Source: Pseudidiomarina aquimaris
GTDB lineage: Bacteria > Pseudomonadota > Gammaproteobacteria > Enterobacterales > Alteromonadaceae
Assembly: GCF_003987395.1 (NCBI RefSeq)
Contig: NZ_PIPT01000008.1
Coordinates: 108,822 to 172,821 of the forward strand
Direction of reading: 5' to 3'
DNA: 64,000 nt
Shown here piece after piece: positions 52,729 to 60,704 of the stretch (position 1 is its first letter; each line of letters starts with the position of its first letter). The position numbers and the translations under genes are program-made. The notes beneath the pieces are model-generated. The model did no database searches. It was not told the DNA's origin and saw only the letters and a program-made list of their open reading frames with translations.

Positions 52729-53556
52729 ATGACTTACCCAACTGATCAACTCTTTCGCTATACCTTTTCTGAACAAGATGTCCGTGGTGAACTGGTACAA
52801 TTAAGTAGCAGTTATCAGCGCATGATACAAGGCCACAATTACCCTGCCCCTGTACAGCGTTTGCTCGGCGAATTGATGTCTGCAACCGCGTTATTGAGCG
52901 CCACTTTGAAGTTTGAGGGGCATATTAGCCTTCAAGTTCAAGGCGATGGCCCAATTAATTTTATTGCGGTCAATGGCAGCCACGACCAAGACCTACGCGG
53001 CCTGGCACGAGTGCGCGGAACGATCGCCGATGACAACAATGATTTTCGCGCATTGTTTGGTAAGGCGGTGATGATTATCACCATTACGCCTGATGACGGT
53101 GAACGGTACCAAGGTGTCGTTGATGCCGATGCAGAAAGTTTAGCGCAGGTCATTGAGCGTTATTTTGCACAATCTGAACAATTGCATACCCGTGTTTGGT
53201 TGCACGCAGACGGTGAGCATGCGGCCGGTATGTTCTTACAGGTGCTGCCAGCGGCTGGCCATGACCTCACTGCGTTTGAACATTTGGAAACGCTGACCGG
53301 CTCGATGACCGCCCATGAGCTTTATACTTTGCCTGGCTTAGAGGTGCTGCATCGTTTGTACCATCAGGAACAGGTCGAGGTATATTCGCCACAGCAGGTT
53401 TCGTTCCATTGTGGTTGCTCGCGCGAGCGCACTTTGGAGTCATTGGCGGCGGTACACCCCGATGAACTACGCCAAATTCTTGCCGAAGACGGCGAAATCG
53501 TCATGACCTGCGACTACTGCCTCGCCGAATACCGCTTCCGCGAGAACGATTTGTAA
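52729..53556 (+). CDS. hslO: Redox-regulated holdase chaperone Hsp33
   Basis: The 275-residue product has the Hsp33 fold with the C-terminal zinc switch: C228-x-C230 (HCGCSRE) and C261-x2-C264 (TCDYC). Under oxidative stress these form disulphides and switch on chaperone activity. In many relatives hslR and hslO are adjacent; here a 13-codon gene and a DUF4760-like gene lie between them. A possible -10 (TAGAAT, 52691-52696) is upstream. Confidence 0.97.
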   Translation: MTYPTDQLFRYTFSEQDVRGELVQLSSSYQRMIQGHNYPAPVQRLLGELMSATALLSATLKFEGHISLQVQGDGPINFIAVNGSHDQDLRGLARVRGTIADDNNDFRALFGKAVMIITITPDDGERYQGVVDADAESLAQVIERYFAQSEQLHTRVWLHADGEHAAGMFLQVLPAAGHDLTAFEHLETLTGSMTAHELYTLPGLEVLHRLYHQEQVEVYSPQQVSFHCGCSRERTLESLAAVHPDELRQILAEDGEIVMTCDYCLAEYRFRENDL

Positions 53557-53557
53557 C

Positions 53558-53586
53558 TTGATTTTTTATCCAGCAATTTCTATTCT
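53558..53586 (+). promoter_or_regulatory. Putative promoter of the 13-codon transcript
   Basis: TTGATT (53558-53563) and TATTCT (53581-53586) are 17 bases apart, directly after the hslO stop. Transcription would start near 53592, about 24 bases before the small gene. Each hexamer matches consensus at four of six. Confidence 0.4.
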
Positions 53587-53615
53587 TAGTTATCGGTGAA
53601 CAGAAGGAGACTGTT

Positions 53616-53657
53616 ATGTATCGCGAAGAAGATTGGGGCTACGGTAATAAAGCCTAA
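53616..53657 (+). CDS. 13-residue peptide gene MYREEDWGYGNKA
   Basis: ATG at 53616 is preceded by AGAAGGAGA with 6 bases between GGAG and the ATG, which is a near-perfect ribosome-binding site and stronger than those of most full-length genes here. The frame closes with TAA after 13 codons. A strong intrinsic terminator starts 5 bases later, and a possible promoter lies 24-30 bases upstream, so this would be an RNA of about 95 bases. The peptide has two Tyr, one Trp and an acidic start, with no hydrophobic segment. It could be a real microprotein, a leader peptide governing read-through into the next gene, or only the translated part of a small regulatory RNA. I do not recognise it. Confidence 0.6.
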   Translation: MYREEDWGYGNKA

Positions 53658-53662
53658 ACCTT

Positions 53663-53688
53663 AAAGAGCTCTGCGGAGCTCTTTTTTG
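53663..53688 (+). terminator. Intrinsic terminator after the 13-codon gene
   Basis: Arms AAAGAGCTC (53663-53671) and GAGCTCTTT (53676-53684) with a TGCG loop are followed by more T. The pairing is perfect. It separates hslO and the peptide gene from the DUF4760-like gene. Confidence 0.9.
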
Positions 53689-53723
53689 TTATATTCAGGA
53701 AGTTCTATGGAAGGAACGATTTT

Positions 53724-54353
53724 GTGCGCACGAAAACAAAGCTTAAACTCTATTTTTTTCTCCTTATCTTTACACTTGCGGTGATTGGGATTTATTTTCT
53801 CCATCATGTAGACACTAGTTTCATATCTGCCGGAGCGATTTTACTCTCTGCGTCTCTAGCGTTGTGCGCTGCATTACTAAATATTTTGTTTACAAGAAAG
53901 ACCGCTCGCGAATCCAATTCGCTAGAGTTTCAGCGCAATCTACTGAGCGATAAATCTTATAAAATGCATGAGCTTAGAGCTTTACGAGCGGTTAGAGAGC
54001 GGACAAATCTCCATGAACTGGCGCAAACCAAATTTCGATTTGATAAAGACTCCATTTCTATACGCTATGTTTTGAATACTTGGGAACGTGCGGCAAATGC
54101 GATGCGTCATGGCTTATACGACGAGCTCTATCTATACGAAGCCCATAAATCCATGGTTATTGCCTTGAGTATGCACTTCCGAGAATTCATCAAGGAAGCG
54201 CAGAAGAGACAACCAAGTTTTTATGAGAATTTTAGTTGGCTTGCGTTAAAGTGGGTGATCCGCAGAGATTCCCATTCAGATAAAAATCGTAAAACTAAGC
54301 TGAGACAAATTCTGGCCGAACTTGATAAAATAGCGTCACACAAGATTCATTAG
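53724..54353 (+). CDS. DUF4760-like membrane protein
   Basis: The 209-residue product starts with GTG (GGAAGGA lies about 12 bases before it). Two membrane segments are near the N-terminus (LYFFLLIFTLAVIGIYFLHH and AGAILLSASLALCAALLNIL). A cytoplasmic helical domain carries ESNSLEFQRNLLSDKSYKMHE, YVLNTWERAANAMRHGLYDE and LYLYEAHKSMVIAL. The last two motifs are like the DUF4760 family, where they recur as a helical core of unknown function. The base composition is more AT-rich than its neighbours, and it separates hslO and hslR, which are often adjacent; both suggest a later insertion. The 3' end is 9 bases before hslR. Confidence 0.7.
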   Translation: MRTKTKLKLYFFLLIFTLAVIGIYFLHHVDTSFISAGAILLSASLALCAALLNILFTRKTARESNSLEFQRNLLSDKSYKMHELRALRAVRERTNLHELAQTKFRFDKDSISIRYVLNTWERAANAMRHGLYDELYLYEAHKSMVIALSMHFREFIKEAQKRQPSFYENFSWLALKWVIRRDSHSDKNRKTKLRQILAELDKIASHKIH

Positions 54354-54362
54354 GGAGGTTTT

Positions 54363-54737
54363 ATGGAAAATGTACGACTCGACAAATGGTTGTGGGCGGC
54401 ACGTTTCTATAAAACCCGCTCGCTCGCGCGGCAGATGGTGCAATCTGGCAAAGTTCAGGTGGACGGTCAGCGCCCGAAGCCAGCCAAGACTATCAGTGTT
54501 GGGCAGTTGATAAAGCTTAAGAAAGGTTACGATGTTGTCGAGGTCGAGGTTGTAGAACTGAGTGATCAACGGCGCGGGGCGCCCGAGGCGCAGGGGTTGT
54601 ATCAAGAGACCGAAGCTTCAATAGAACGCCGTGAGCGCGAAGCCGAGCTGCGCAAAGCCAATGCCTTGTACAACCCCCACCCCGACCATAAGCCTGACAA
54701 GAAAGAGCGCCGTGAATTATTGAAGATGAAGCGGTAG
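54363..54737 (+). CDS. hslR: Ribosome-associated heat-shock protein Hsp15 (S4 domain)
   Basis: The 124-residue product has the S4 RNA-binding domain (VRLDKWLWAARFYKTRSLARQ ... GKVQVDGQRPKPAKTISVG) followed by a basic C-terminal tail. Hsp15 rescues 50S subunits carrying a stalled nascent chain. An upstream AGGGAGG is well placed before the ATG. The TAG stop (54735-54737) is the last three bases of the GTAG that opens a palindromic repeat, so the natural end may have lain elsewhere before the insertion. Confidence 0.94.
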   Translation: MENVRLDKWLWAARFYKTRSLARQMVQSGKVQVDGQRPKPAKTISVGQLIKLKKGYDVVEVEVVELSDQRRGAPEAQGLYQETEASIERREREAELRKANALYNPHPDHKPDKKERRELLKMKR

Positions 54738-54884
54738 CCGGCAGTTCTACTGCGGGGGATGTCGAATTGAACCGCTATGGTCGAAGCGTAAGATGCAACC
54801 TGTGGTAGAACCAAGGGCTACGGGCTGAATCCAACAGACATGGTCGAAACGTCAGGCTAGCCCCATAGTAGAACTAAGGGCTAC
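54734..54884. repeat. Triple cluster of GTAG palindromic repeats between hslR and der
   Basis: Copy 1: GTAG (54734-54737) plus CCGGCAGTTCTACTGCGGG (54738-54756). Copy 2, opposite orientation: 54799-54821, diverged. Copy 3, opposite orientation: 54862-54884, diverged. Half of the unit (spacer with TGGTCGAA.CGT.AG plus right copy) is repeated in tandem. Copy 1 supplies the stop of hslR, and copy 3 supplies the stop of der. The cluster could also act as a two-way terminator between these convergent genes. Confidence 0.92.
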
Positions 54885-56356
54885 TTCTTCTTCTTGATAT
54901 GCTTCATTAGGCGTTTGCGCTTGCGCTGCTGCGATAACGTGAGTTTGTTTTTGCGACCTGCAAACGGGTTCTCGGATTCACGGAATTCGATTTTTATGGG
55001 AGTGCCCATCACCCCTAATGACTTACGGAAGTAATTGGTGAGGTAGCGCTGATAAGCGCCGGGCAAATCGTTGACTTGGTTGCCGTGAATTATCACGCGT
55101 GGTGGGTTATAGCCACCGGCGTGCGCGTATTTCAGTTTAACGCGGCGACCACGCACCAAAGGTGGCTGGTGCTCTTCCGCTGCCATTTCCATAATACGAG
55201 TTAGCTTCGAGGTACCAACGCGCTGAGTCGCGCTGGCGTACGCTTCAAGCACAGACTCAAATAAGTTACCGACGCCGCTGCCGTGCAGGGCAGAAATAAA
55301 ATGCACGCGCGCGAAGTCGACAAAGCCTAAGCGGCGGTCGAGCTCACGTTTAATTTCTTCTTTGTGGTCGCTGTCGAGGCCATCCCACTTGTTCACGGCG
55401 ATAACAATTGAGCGACCGGCGTTCAGGGCAAAACCAATCAGGTTCAAGTCCTGATCAGAAACAGTTTCGCGAGCGTCGAGTACGCAAATCACCACGTTGG
55501 CGTCTTCGATGGCTTGCAGGGTCTTAATAACCGAGAACTTTTCGACGGTTTCGTCAATTTTGCCGCGACGACGCACACCGGCGGTGTCGATCAGAATATA
55601 TTCACGACCATCGCGTTCCATAGGGATATAGATCGAGTCACGCGTGGTGCCAGGCATGTCATACACGACCACCCGCTCTTCACCGAGTATACGGTTGGTG
55701 AGTGTCGACTTACCTACGTTTGGGCGGCCAACGATGGCGAGTTTTAATGGCAGGGCATCGTAGTCGATTTCGTCGTGGGTGAGATCTTCTTGCGTTTCGA
55801 CATTTTCTTCGTCATCAGCATCCCCCGCAGTAGAACTGCGGGCTACGGACATATCGGGGTAGTCGTCGAGGAGCGGCGTGAAGCACTTATGCAGCAAGCT
55901 TTCTACGCCACGACCATGCGCCGCGGCGATGCCGTACACGTTACCGAGGCCAAGCTCATAGAAATCGGCTTGTGCGGCGTCAGCATCGATGCCATCGATT
56001 TTGTTCGCCACCACATAGGCCTTCTTGCCAATCGAGCGTAAATGCTTGGCGATGCCTAAATCGGCGCTGGTGATACCGTCACGGGCATCCACCATAAACA
56101 GCACGACGTCGGCTTCGTCAATGGCGCGCAGTGACTGCGACGCCATCTCTTTGTCGATGCCCTCTTCGTCGCCATGGACACCGGCGGTGTCAATAACGAT
56201 AAATTGATAGCCATCGTAATCGGCTTGGCCGTATTTACGATCGCGTGTCAGACCAGGAAAGTCCGCTACCAGTGCGTCCCGAGTACGGGTCAGCCGGTTA
56301 AACAGGGTGGATTTGCCCACATTCGGGCGCCCGACCAGGGCCACAACAGGTAACAT
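54881..56356 (-). CDS. der: Ribosome-assembly GTPase Der (EngA)
   Basis: The 491-residue product has two GTPase domains, each with the P-loop GRPNVGKST (9-17 and 210-218), DTAGV switch and NK.DG motifs, followed by the KH-like domain ([21 protein letters not shown]). Der is needed for 50S assembly. Residues 171-178 (VARSSTAG), in the acidic linker between the domains, are encoded by a single GTAG palindromic repeat (55824-55846). The C-terminus KKKK is followed by TAG from another repeat copy. Both affect flexible parts, so the protein should be functional. Confidence 0.96.
   Translation of the reverse strand: MLPVVALVGRPNVGKSTLFNRLTRTRDALVADFPGLTRDRKYGQADYDGYQFIVIDTAGVHGDEEGIDKEMASQSLRAIDEADVVLFMVDARDGITSADLGIAKHLRSIGKKAYVVANKIDGIDADAAQADFYELGLGNVYGIAAAHGRGVESLLHKCFTPLLDDYPDMSVARSSTAGDADDEENVETQEDLTHDEIDYDALPLKLAIVGRPNVGKSTLTNRILGEERVVVYDMPGTTRDSIYIPMERDGREYILIDTAGVRRRGKIDETVEKFSVIKTLQAIEDANVVICVLDARETVSDQDLNLIGFALNAGRSIVIAVNKWDGLDSDHKEEIKRELDRRLGFVDFARVHFISALHGSGVGNLFESVLEAYASATQRVGTSKLTRIMEMAAEEHQPPLVRGRRVKLKYAHAGGYNPPRVIIHGNQVNDLPGAYQRYLTNYFRKSLGVMGTPIKIEFRESENPFAGRKNKLTLSQQRKRKRLMKHIKKKK
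55824..55846 (-). repeat. Single GTAG palindromic repeat inside der
   Basis: Read on the minus strand it is GTAG plus CCCGCAGTTCTACTGCGGG, in frame, encoding VARSSTAG with the next base. It lies in the linker between the two GTPase domains. Confidence 0.95.
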
Positions 56357-56358
56357 TC

Positions 56359-57555
56359 TTAGTTAGTCCTTACCGCGAGTAAAGTGCCGTCGCGTGTTTG
56401 TATATAGAGTTCGTTATCGGCCACTACCGGTGCAACATACACGTCGCTACCTACTTCGAGGCGGCCTTCTGTTTCGCCACTTGCGGCATCAATAAAATGC
56501 AAATAACCAAACGAGTCGCCTACCACGATAGAGCCGTTGTAATAAACCGGCGCTGTCAATTCGCGACCTTCGAAATCGGCGTTCACCCAACGCTCGATGC
56601 CGCCATCAACGTTGATCGCATACACACGGTCATCAGCGTCAGTGGCATAAATCGTTTGGCCGTACATATCGAGGTTTTGGAACGATGAGTATTCGCGCTG
56701 CCAAACCACGCGTCCAGTGCGCATTTCAACCGCAGCAAGCTGACCGTTGTAGGCAATGTTGTAGATCAGTTCGCCACGTGAGATGGGTGCAGCATCGACA
56801 TCGACCAAGCGTTGCAGCTCGGTTGCCCCTTTCGGGATAGCTAAGCGTGCTTCCCAGACTTGCTGACCGTTATCAAGCACGGCCACGGTGAGTTTGCCGT
56901 TGGCGGTACCAAAGATCGCACCACCTGAAGCTAGGGTCGGCGCACCGGTTCCACGCAAGCTCAACGCAGGTACATCAGTAACCATGCTCCAACGCTCTTC
57001 ACCAGTTTCAGCGTTCAAGCCAACGACTTTACCGTTGCTTGCAGTGATCACTACATGGTTCGCGTCAAGAGCAGGGTCCGAGACAACTTCAGCTTTAATG
57101 TTGGTGTGCCAAAGTACGCTACCGTCCACACCGTTCAGCATGATGACATCACCATTCTCGGTGCCGAGTACAACATTATCACCGTAGCTCACCAAACCAC
57201 CGCTTATGCGCAGTGACTCAGCGCCATCTAACCAGCCTTCGCCCTGCGCAGCGAACTGCGCCTGCAGGTCACGCTCCCACACGCGGTTACCGTTGGCACG
57301 GTTGAACGCCATGATCATGCCTTGACGATCGGCCACGACTACATGGTCACCAACCACCGTAGGGTTCAAACGTGAAAAGAACTCACCAATGCCGTCACCT
57401 GCGCCGGCGTCCCACTGCACGCTTGGCTGTACGCTGGCATTAAAAGGTTGCAGTTCTTTGTAGCTCAGCTCTTCATCACCAAAAATCGAACAGCCACTCA
57501 AACCGAGGGCTGCAGCGATAACGAGACTGTGCTTCAGGTACTTAACTTGTTTCAT
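56359..57555 (-). CDS. bamB: Outer-membrane assembly lipoprotein BamB
   Basis: The 398-residue product has a lipobox (ALGLSG|C22) and an eight-bladed propeller of PQQ-like repeats. Blades are seen as [63 protein letters not shown] and [21 protein letters not shown]. BamB assists BamA in folding outer-membrane beta-barrels. It overlaps yfgM by 4 bases and is 2 bases from der, the conserved gammaproteobacterial arrangement. Confidence 0.95.
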   Translation of the reverse strand: MKQVKYLKHSLVIAAALGLSGCSIFGDEELSYKELQPFNASVQPSVQWDAGAGDGIGEFFSRLNPTVVGDHVVVADRQGMIMAFNRANGNRVWERDLQAQFAAQGEGWLDGAESLRISGGLVSYGDNVVLGTENGDVIMLNGVDGSVLWHTNIKAEVVSDPALDANHVVITASNGKVVGLNAETGEERWSMVTDVPALSLRGTGAPTLASGGAIFGTANGKLTVAVLDNGQQVWEARLAIPKGATELQRLVDVDAAPISRGELIYNIAYNGQLAAVEMRTGRVVWQREYSSFQNLDMYGQTIYATDADDRVYAINVDGGIERWVNADFEGRELTAPVYYNGSIVVGDSFGYLHFIDAASGETEGRLEVGSDVYVAPVVADNELYIQTRDGTLLAVRTN

Positions 57556-58175
57556 GATGCCGCCGGAATGCTGTTGAGTTTGGTTTCGACCAATACAGTC
57601 GGAACACCCGCTTCAGTCGCTGCTGCAATCGCACTTTCATAGGCCTGGCGTGCACCTGCTGCATCGCCTTGGGCTAGCAATACGTCACCACGTAGTTCAG
57701 CAGCTTTGGCTTTAAAGCCTTCAACTTGGGCTACTTGCTCGAGCGCGGTTAAGGCCGCTGAGTAATTTTCTTGCGCCATTTGTAAGCGCGCGAGACGCAG
57801 GCTTGCAACATGCTTTAATGCGCCTTGGGCGTTGCTTTGCGCACCTTCCAGGGCAGTGATAGCTGCTGCTAAGTCACCCGCTTCTGCAGCTTTACGTGCT
57901 ACCTCAAAAGCCGCCAAGGTGGCGTAGGTGCTGCCGCTCGCTTCGCTAACGAAAGACTTGGCACTATCCAAAGCTTCTGCGCCATTGGCTTCGAGCTGCG
58001 CCACCACTTGTTCATACTGCTCAGACTGCGCTTCTTGCTTCGCCAACGTCTGGGCATCGTAGTAACGCCAGCCGTAGAATAAAGCAAAACCAATGACTAG
58101 GCCGGCAACGATGCCTTTGCCGTGCTCTTTCCAGAATGCTTTTATCTGTTCGACTTGTTGTTCTTCTGTTTCCAT
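57552..58175 (-). CDS. yfgM: YfgM-like SecYEG-associated tetratricopeptide protein
   Basis: The 207-residue product has a cytoplasmic start (EEQQVEQIKAFWKEHGKGI), one membrane segment (VAGLVIGFALFYGWRYYD, about 22-39) and a periplasmic TPR-like domain (ALKHVASLRLARLQMAQENY, AKAAELRGDVLLAQGDAAGA). This is the layout of YfgM, which links the SecYEG translocon to periplasmic chaperones. Position between hisS and bamB is conserved. Confidence 0.9.
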   Translation of the reverse strand: METEEQQVEQIKAFWKEHGKGIVAGLVIGFALFYGWRYYDAQTLAKQEAQSEQYEQVVAQLEANGAEALDSAKSFVSEASGSTYATLAAFEVARKAAEAGDLAAAITALEGAQSNAQGALKHVASLRLARLQMAQENYSAALTALEQVAQVEGFKAKAAELRGDVLLAQGDAAGARQAYESAIAAATEAGVPTVLVETKLNSIPAAS

Positions 58176-58194
58176 CGGGAAATTCCTTTAAAAC

Positions 58195-58224
58195 CGTTGT
58201 TTGCTATTTGCTGTTTGTTGTTTG
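58195..58224. repeat. 30-base dispersed repeat, copy at the end of hisS
   Basis: The plus strand reads CGTTGTTTGCTATTTGCTGT followed by TTGTTGTTTG. It matches 28 of 30 bases with 63763-63792. The TAG stop of hisS and its last codons (QTTNSK) lie in this copy. Confidence 0.85.
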
Positions 58225-59472
58225 AAAAACACTTGCTAGCTGCGCGAGATCGGTGATGATTAGATCGTCTTTGTCGCGGTTGCGTAGGTGTTTTAGTTCA
58301 AAATCGTTGTCGCGGATGATAATGGCATATTCGGCGCCTGATTTGTCAGCTTTTGCCAGCTTCTTCTTCATATTTTGGCTACCGCTATGCAGCTGTACCT
58401 TTAACCCCGCGAATTGGTCACGAAGCTTTTCGGCAACAGCCGGCGCCTTAAGTTCCGCGCTTTCACTTAACGCCATAAGATAAACATCGACAACTTGGCT
58501 GGCTGGGATCTTGTTCTGCGACTCAAGTAACAGCACAAGACGTTCGATACCCATGGCAAAGCCCACCGCTGGTGTTGCTTTGCCACCGAGTTGTTCGACC
58601 AAGCCATCGTAGCGGCCACCGGCACAAACCGTACCTTGTGCACCTAGTTCGGTGGTCACCCACTCGAATACGGTGCGGTTATAGTAATCAAGACCACGTA
58701 CCAGACGCTCGTTCAATACGTACTTAATGCCTGCTGCGTCGAGGCGTTGCGTTAAGCCCTCGAAATGCGCACGCGATTCATCGTCCCAATAGTCTGAGAG
58801 TTTCGGTGCGTTCTCAAGTACTTGTTGCGTTTCTGGCGACTTGCTGTCGAGTACGCGCAGAACGTTGGTGTCAAGGCGACGCTTGGAATCTTCGTCGAGT
58901 TGCGCTTCGTGTGCGCGCAAGAACTCGCGCAAAGCTTCGCGATAGCGCGCGCGAGCTTCGTTCGAGGCGAGTGAATTAAGCTGTAGCTCAACTTGTTCGC
59001 TGATACCAAAGGCCTGCCACAAGCGCGCCGAAAGCAAAATAACTTCCGCATCGATGTCGGGGCCCGGCATACCAAACGCTTCGATACCAAACTGATGGAA
59101 CTGACGATAGCGGCCTTTTTGCGGGCGTTCATGACGGAACATCGGGCCCATGTACCATAGCCGCTGGGTTTGATTGTACAGCAGGCCGTGTTCATTACCG
59201 GCACGCACGCAACTGGCAGTGCCCTCAGGACGCAGCGTTAGGCTGTCACCGTTGCGATCGTCAAAAGTGTACATTTCTTTTTCAACAATATCGGTCACTT
59301 CACCGATCGAGCGCTTGAACAAGTCGGTGCTTTCCAGCACTGGCATGCGGATCTCTTGGTAGGTGTAGGCTGCTGCAACGTCACGAAGCACGCCTTCAAC
59401 GTACTGCCAGGCCGGACTTTGTTCCGGCAACAGGTCATTCATTCCACGAATTGCTTGGATTGTTTTTGCCAC
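58204..59472 (-). CDS. hisS: Histidyl-tRNA synthetase
   Basis: The 422-residue class II synthetase has motif 2 ([20 protein letters not shown]), the HisA signatures [15 protein letters not shown] and AGGRYDGL, motif 3 (GFAMGIERL) and a C-terminal anticodon domain. It starts with GTG (GTGGCAAAAACAATCCAGGC is the first codons) with only a weak ribosome-binding site. The last residues QTTNSK and the TAG stop are encoded by a dispersed 30-base repeat, so the C-terminus is not the ancestral one. It lies downstream of ispG after 66 bases. Confidence 0.97.
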   Translation of the reverse strand: MAKTIQAIRGMNDLLPEQSPAWQYVEGVLRDVAAAYTYQEIRMPVLESTDLFKRSIGEVTDIVEKEMYTFDDRNGDSLTLRPEGTASCVRAGNEHGLLYNQTQRLWYMGPMFRHERPQKGRYRQFHQFGIEAFGMPGPDIDAEVILLSARLWQAFGISEQVELQLNSLASNEARARYREALREFLRAHEAQLDEDSKRRLDTNVLRVLDSKSPETQQVLENAPKLSDYWDDESRAHFEGLTQRLDAAGIKYVLNERLVRGLDYYNRTVFEWVTTELGAQGTVCAGGRYDGLVEQLGGKATPAVGFAMGIERLVLLLESQNKIPASQVVDVYLMALSESAELKAPAVAEKLRDQFAGLKVQLHSGSQNMKKKLAKADKSGAEYAIIIRDNDFELKHLRNRDKDDLIITDLAQLASVFQTTNSK

Positions 59473-59493
59473 GATTGCACTTACCGTTTCGTT

Positions 59494-59509
59494 AAATTGA
59501 ATTCAATTT
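59494..59509. promoter_or_regulatory. Perfect 16-base palindrome upstream of hisS
   Basis: AAATTGAATTCAATTT is fully self-complementary and sits 22-37 bases before the GTG of hisS, in the 66-base gap after ispG. It could be a regulator-binding site or chance in AT-rich sequence. Confidence 0.3.
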
Positions 59510-59538
59510 GAAAAAATGACGGGTAGTATACCGCAGCT

Positions 59539-60651
59539 TTACGCTTGCTTCACAGGAATCTGTTCAGCTTCGAAGCGTTTTACCTGTTCACGGATGTGAC
59601 GCTCGAGCTGATCGACCAGATCGTTGTTATCCAGACGCTCTTTTTGGCGTTCACCGTTGAGGTAAAATCCGCTTTTATTTTTCGCACCAGCCAAGCCAAT
59701 ATGCGAAATCAAGGCTTCACCAGGCCCGTTCACGACACAGCCGATAATCGACACGTCCATTGGCGTGGTGATGTCTTCCAAGCGTTGTTCGAGCGCGTTG
59801 ACTGTACCAATAACGTCGAATTCTTGGCGAGAGCAGCTTGGACAAGCAATGAAGTTGATACCGCGGCTACGAATTCTGAGCGATTTCAAAATATCGAAAC
59901 CAACTTTGACTTCTTCCACAGGATCCGCTGCGAGTGAAATTCTTAGGGTATCGCCAATACCTTCAGCCAATAGCATGCCAAGGCCAATGGACGATTTCAC
60001 TGAGCCGCTACGTAAGCCGCCGGCTTCGGTAATACCTAAGTGCAAGGGCTGCTCGATTTGCTTGGCAAGTAAGCGATAGGAATCGACAGCAAGAAACACG
60101 TCAGAGGCCTTGACGCTGACTTTGAAATCTTGGAAGTTGAGGCGGTCGAGGATATCGACGTGACGCATCGCTGACTCTACCAAGGCTGCCGGCGTCGGTT
60201 CGCCGTATTTTTCTTGCAGGTCTTTCTCTAGCGAGCCGCCATTTACGCCAATTCTGATTGGAATATTACGGTCCCGCGCGGCGTCCACTACTGCGCGAAT
60301 ACGCTGCTCATTACCGATGTTGCCAGGGTTGATACGCAAACAATCAACACCGTACTCCGCTACTTTGAGAGCGATACGATAGTCGAAGTGAATATCTGCA
60401 ACCAATGGCACAGGGCTTTGTTGCTTGATAAATTTAAAGGCTTCGGCGGCATCCATGGTCGGGACTGAAACACGCACAATGTCGGCGCCCGCGTTCGCGA
60501 TCGCTTGGATTTGCTTGACTGTTGCTTCGACATCGGTGGTTTCAGTGTTGGTCATCGACTGCACCGCAATCGGTGCGCCGTCACCAATAGGCACATTGCC
60601 TACGTAGATACGGCGTGATGGACGACGTTTTATTGGGTTCTCATGCATCAT
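59539..60651 (-). CDS. ispG: 4-hydroxy-3-methylbut-2-enyl diphosphate synthase (flavodoxin)
   Basis: The 370-residue product reduces MEcPP to HMBPP in the methylerythritol phosphate route to isoprenoids, including undecaprenyl phosphate used by WecA. The [4Fe-4S] ligands are C270 and C273 (ACPSCSRQE) and C305 ([11 protein letters not shown]), with E312 as fourth ligand. The TIM-barrel start [18 protein letters not shown] is typical. Two adjacent ATG codons (60651 and 60648) are possible. It is downstream of rodZ in the conserved operon. Confidence 0.97.
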   Translation of the reverse strand: MMHENPIKRRPSRRIYVGNVPIGDGAPIAVQSMTNTETTDVEATVKQIQAIANAGADIVRVSVPTMDAAEAFKFIKQQSPVPLVADIHFDYRIALKVAEYGVDCLRINPGNIGNEQRIRAVVDAARDRNIPIRIGVNGGSLEKDLQEKYGEPTPAALVESAMRHVDILDRLNFQDFKVSVKASDVFLAVDSYRLLAKQIEQPLHLGITEAGGLRSGSVKSSIGLGMLLAEGIGDTLRISLAADPVEEVKVGFDILKSLRIRSRGINFIACPSCSRQEFDVIGTVNALEQRLEDITTPMDVSIIGCVVNGPGEALISHIGLAGAKNKSGFYLNGERQKERLDNNDLVDQLERHIREQVKRFEAEQIPVKQA

Positions 60652-60704
60652 GGTTACTTCGTGTGCCTTTCAATCTGTGCTCGTTACGCTCTTTTTTAAC
60701 GCTC

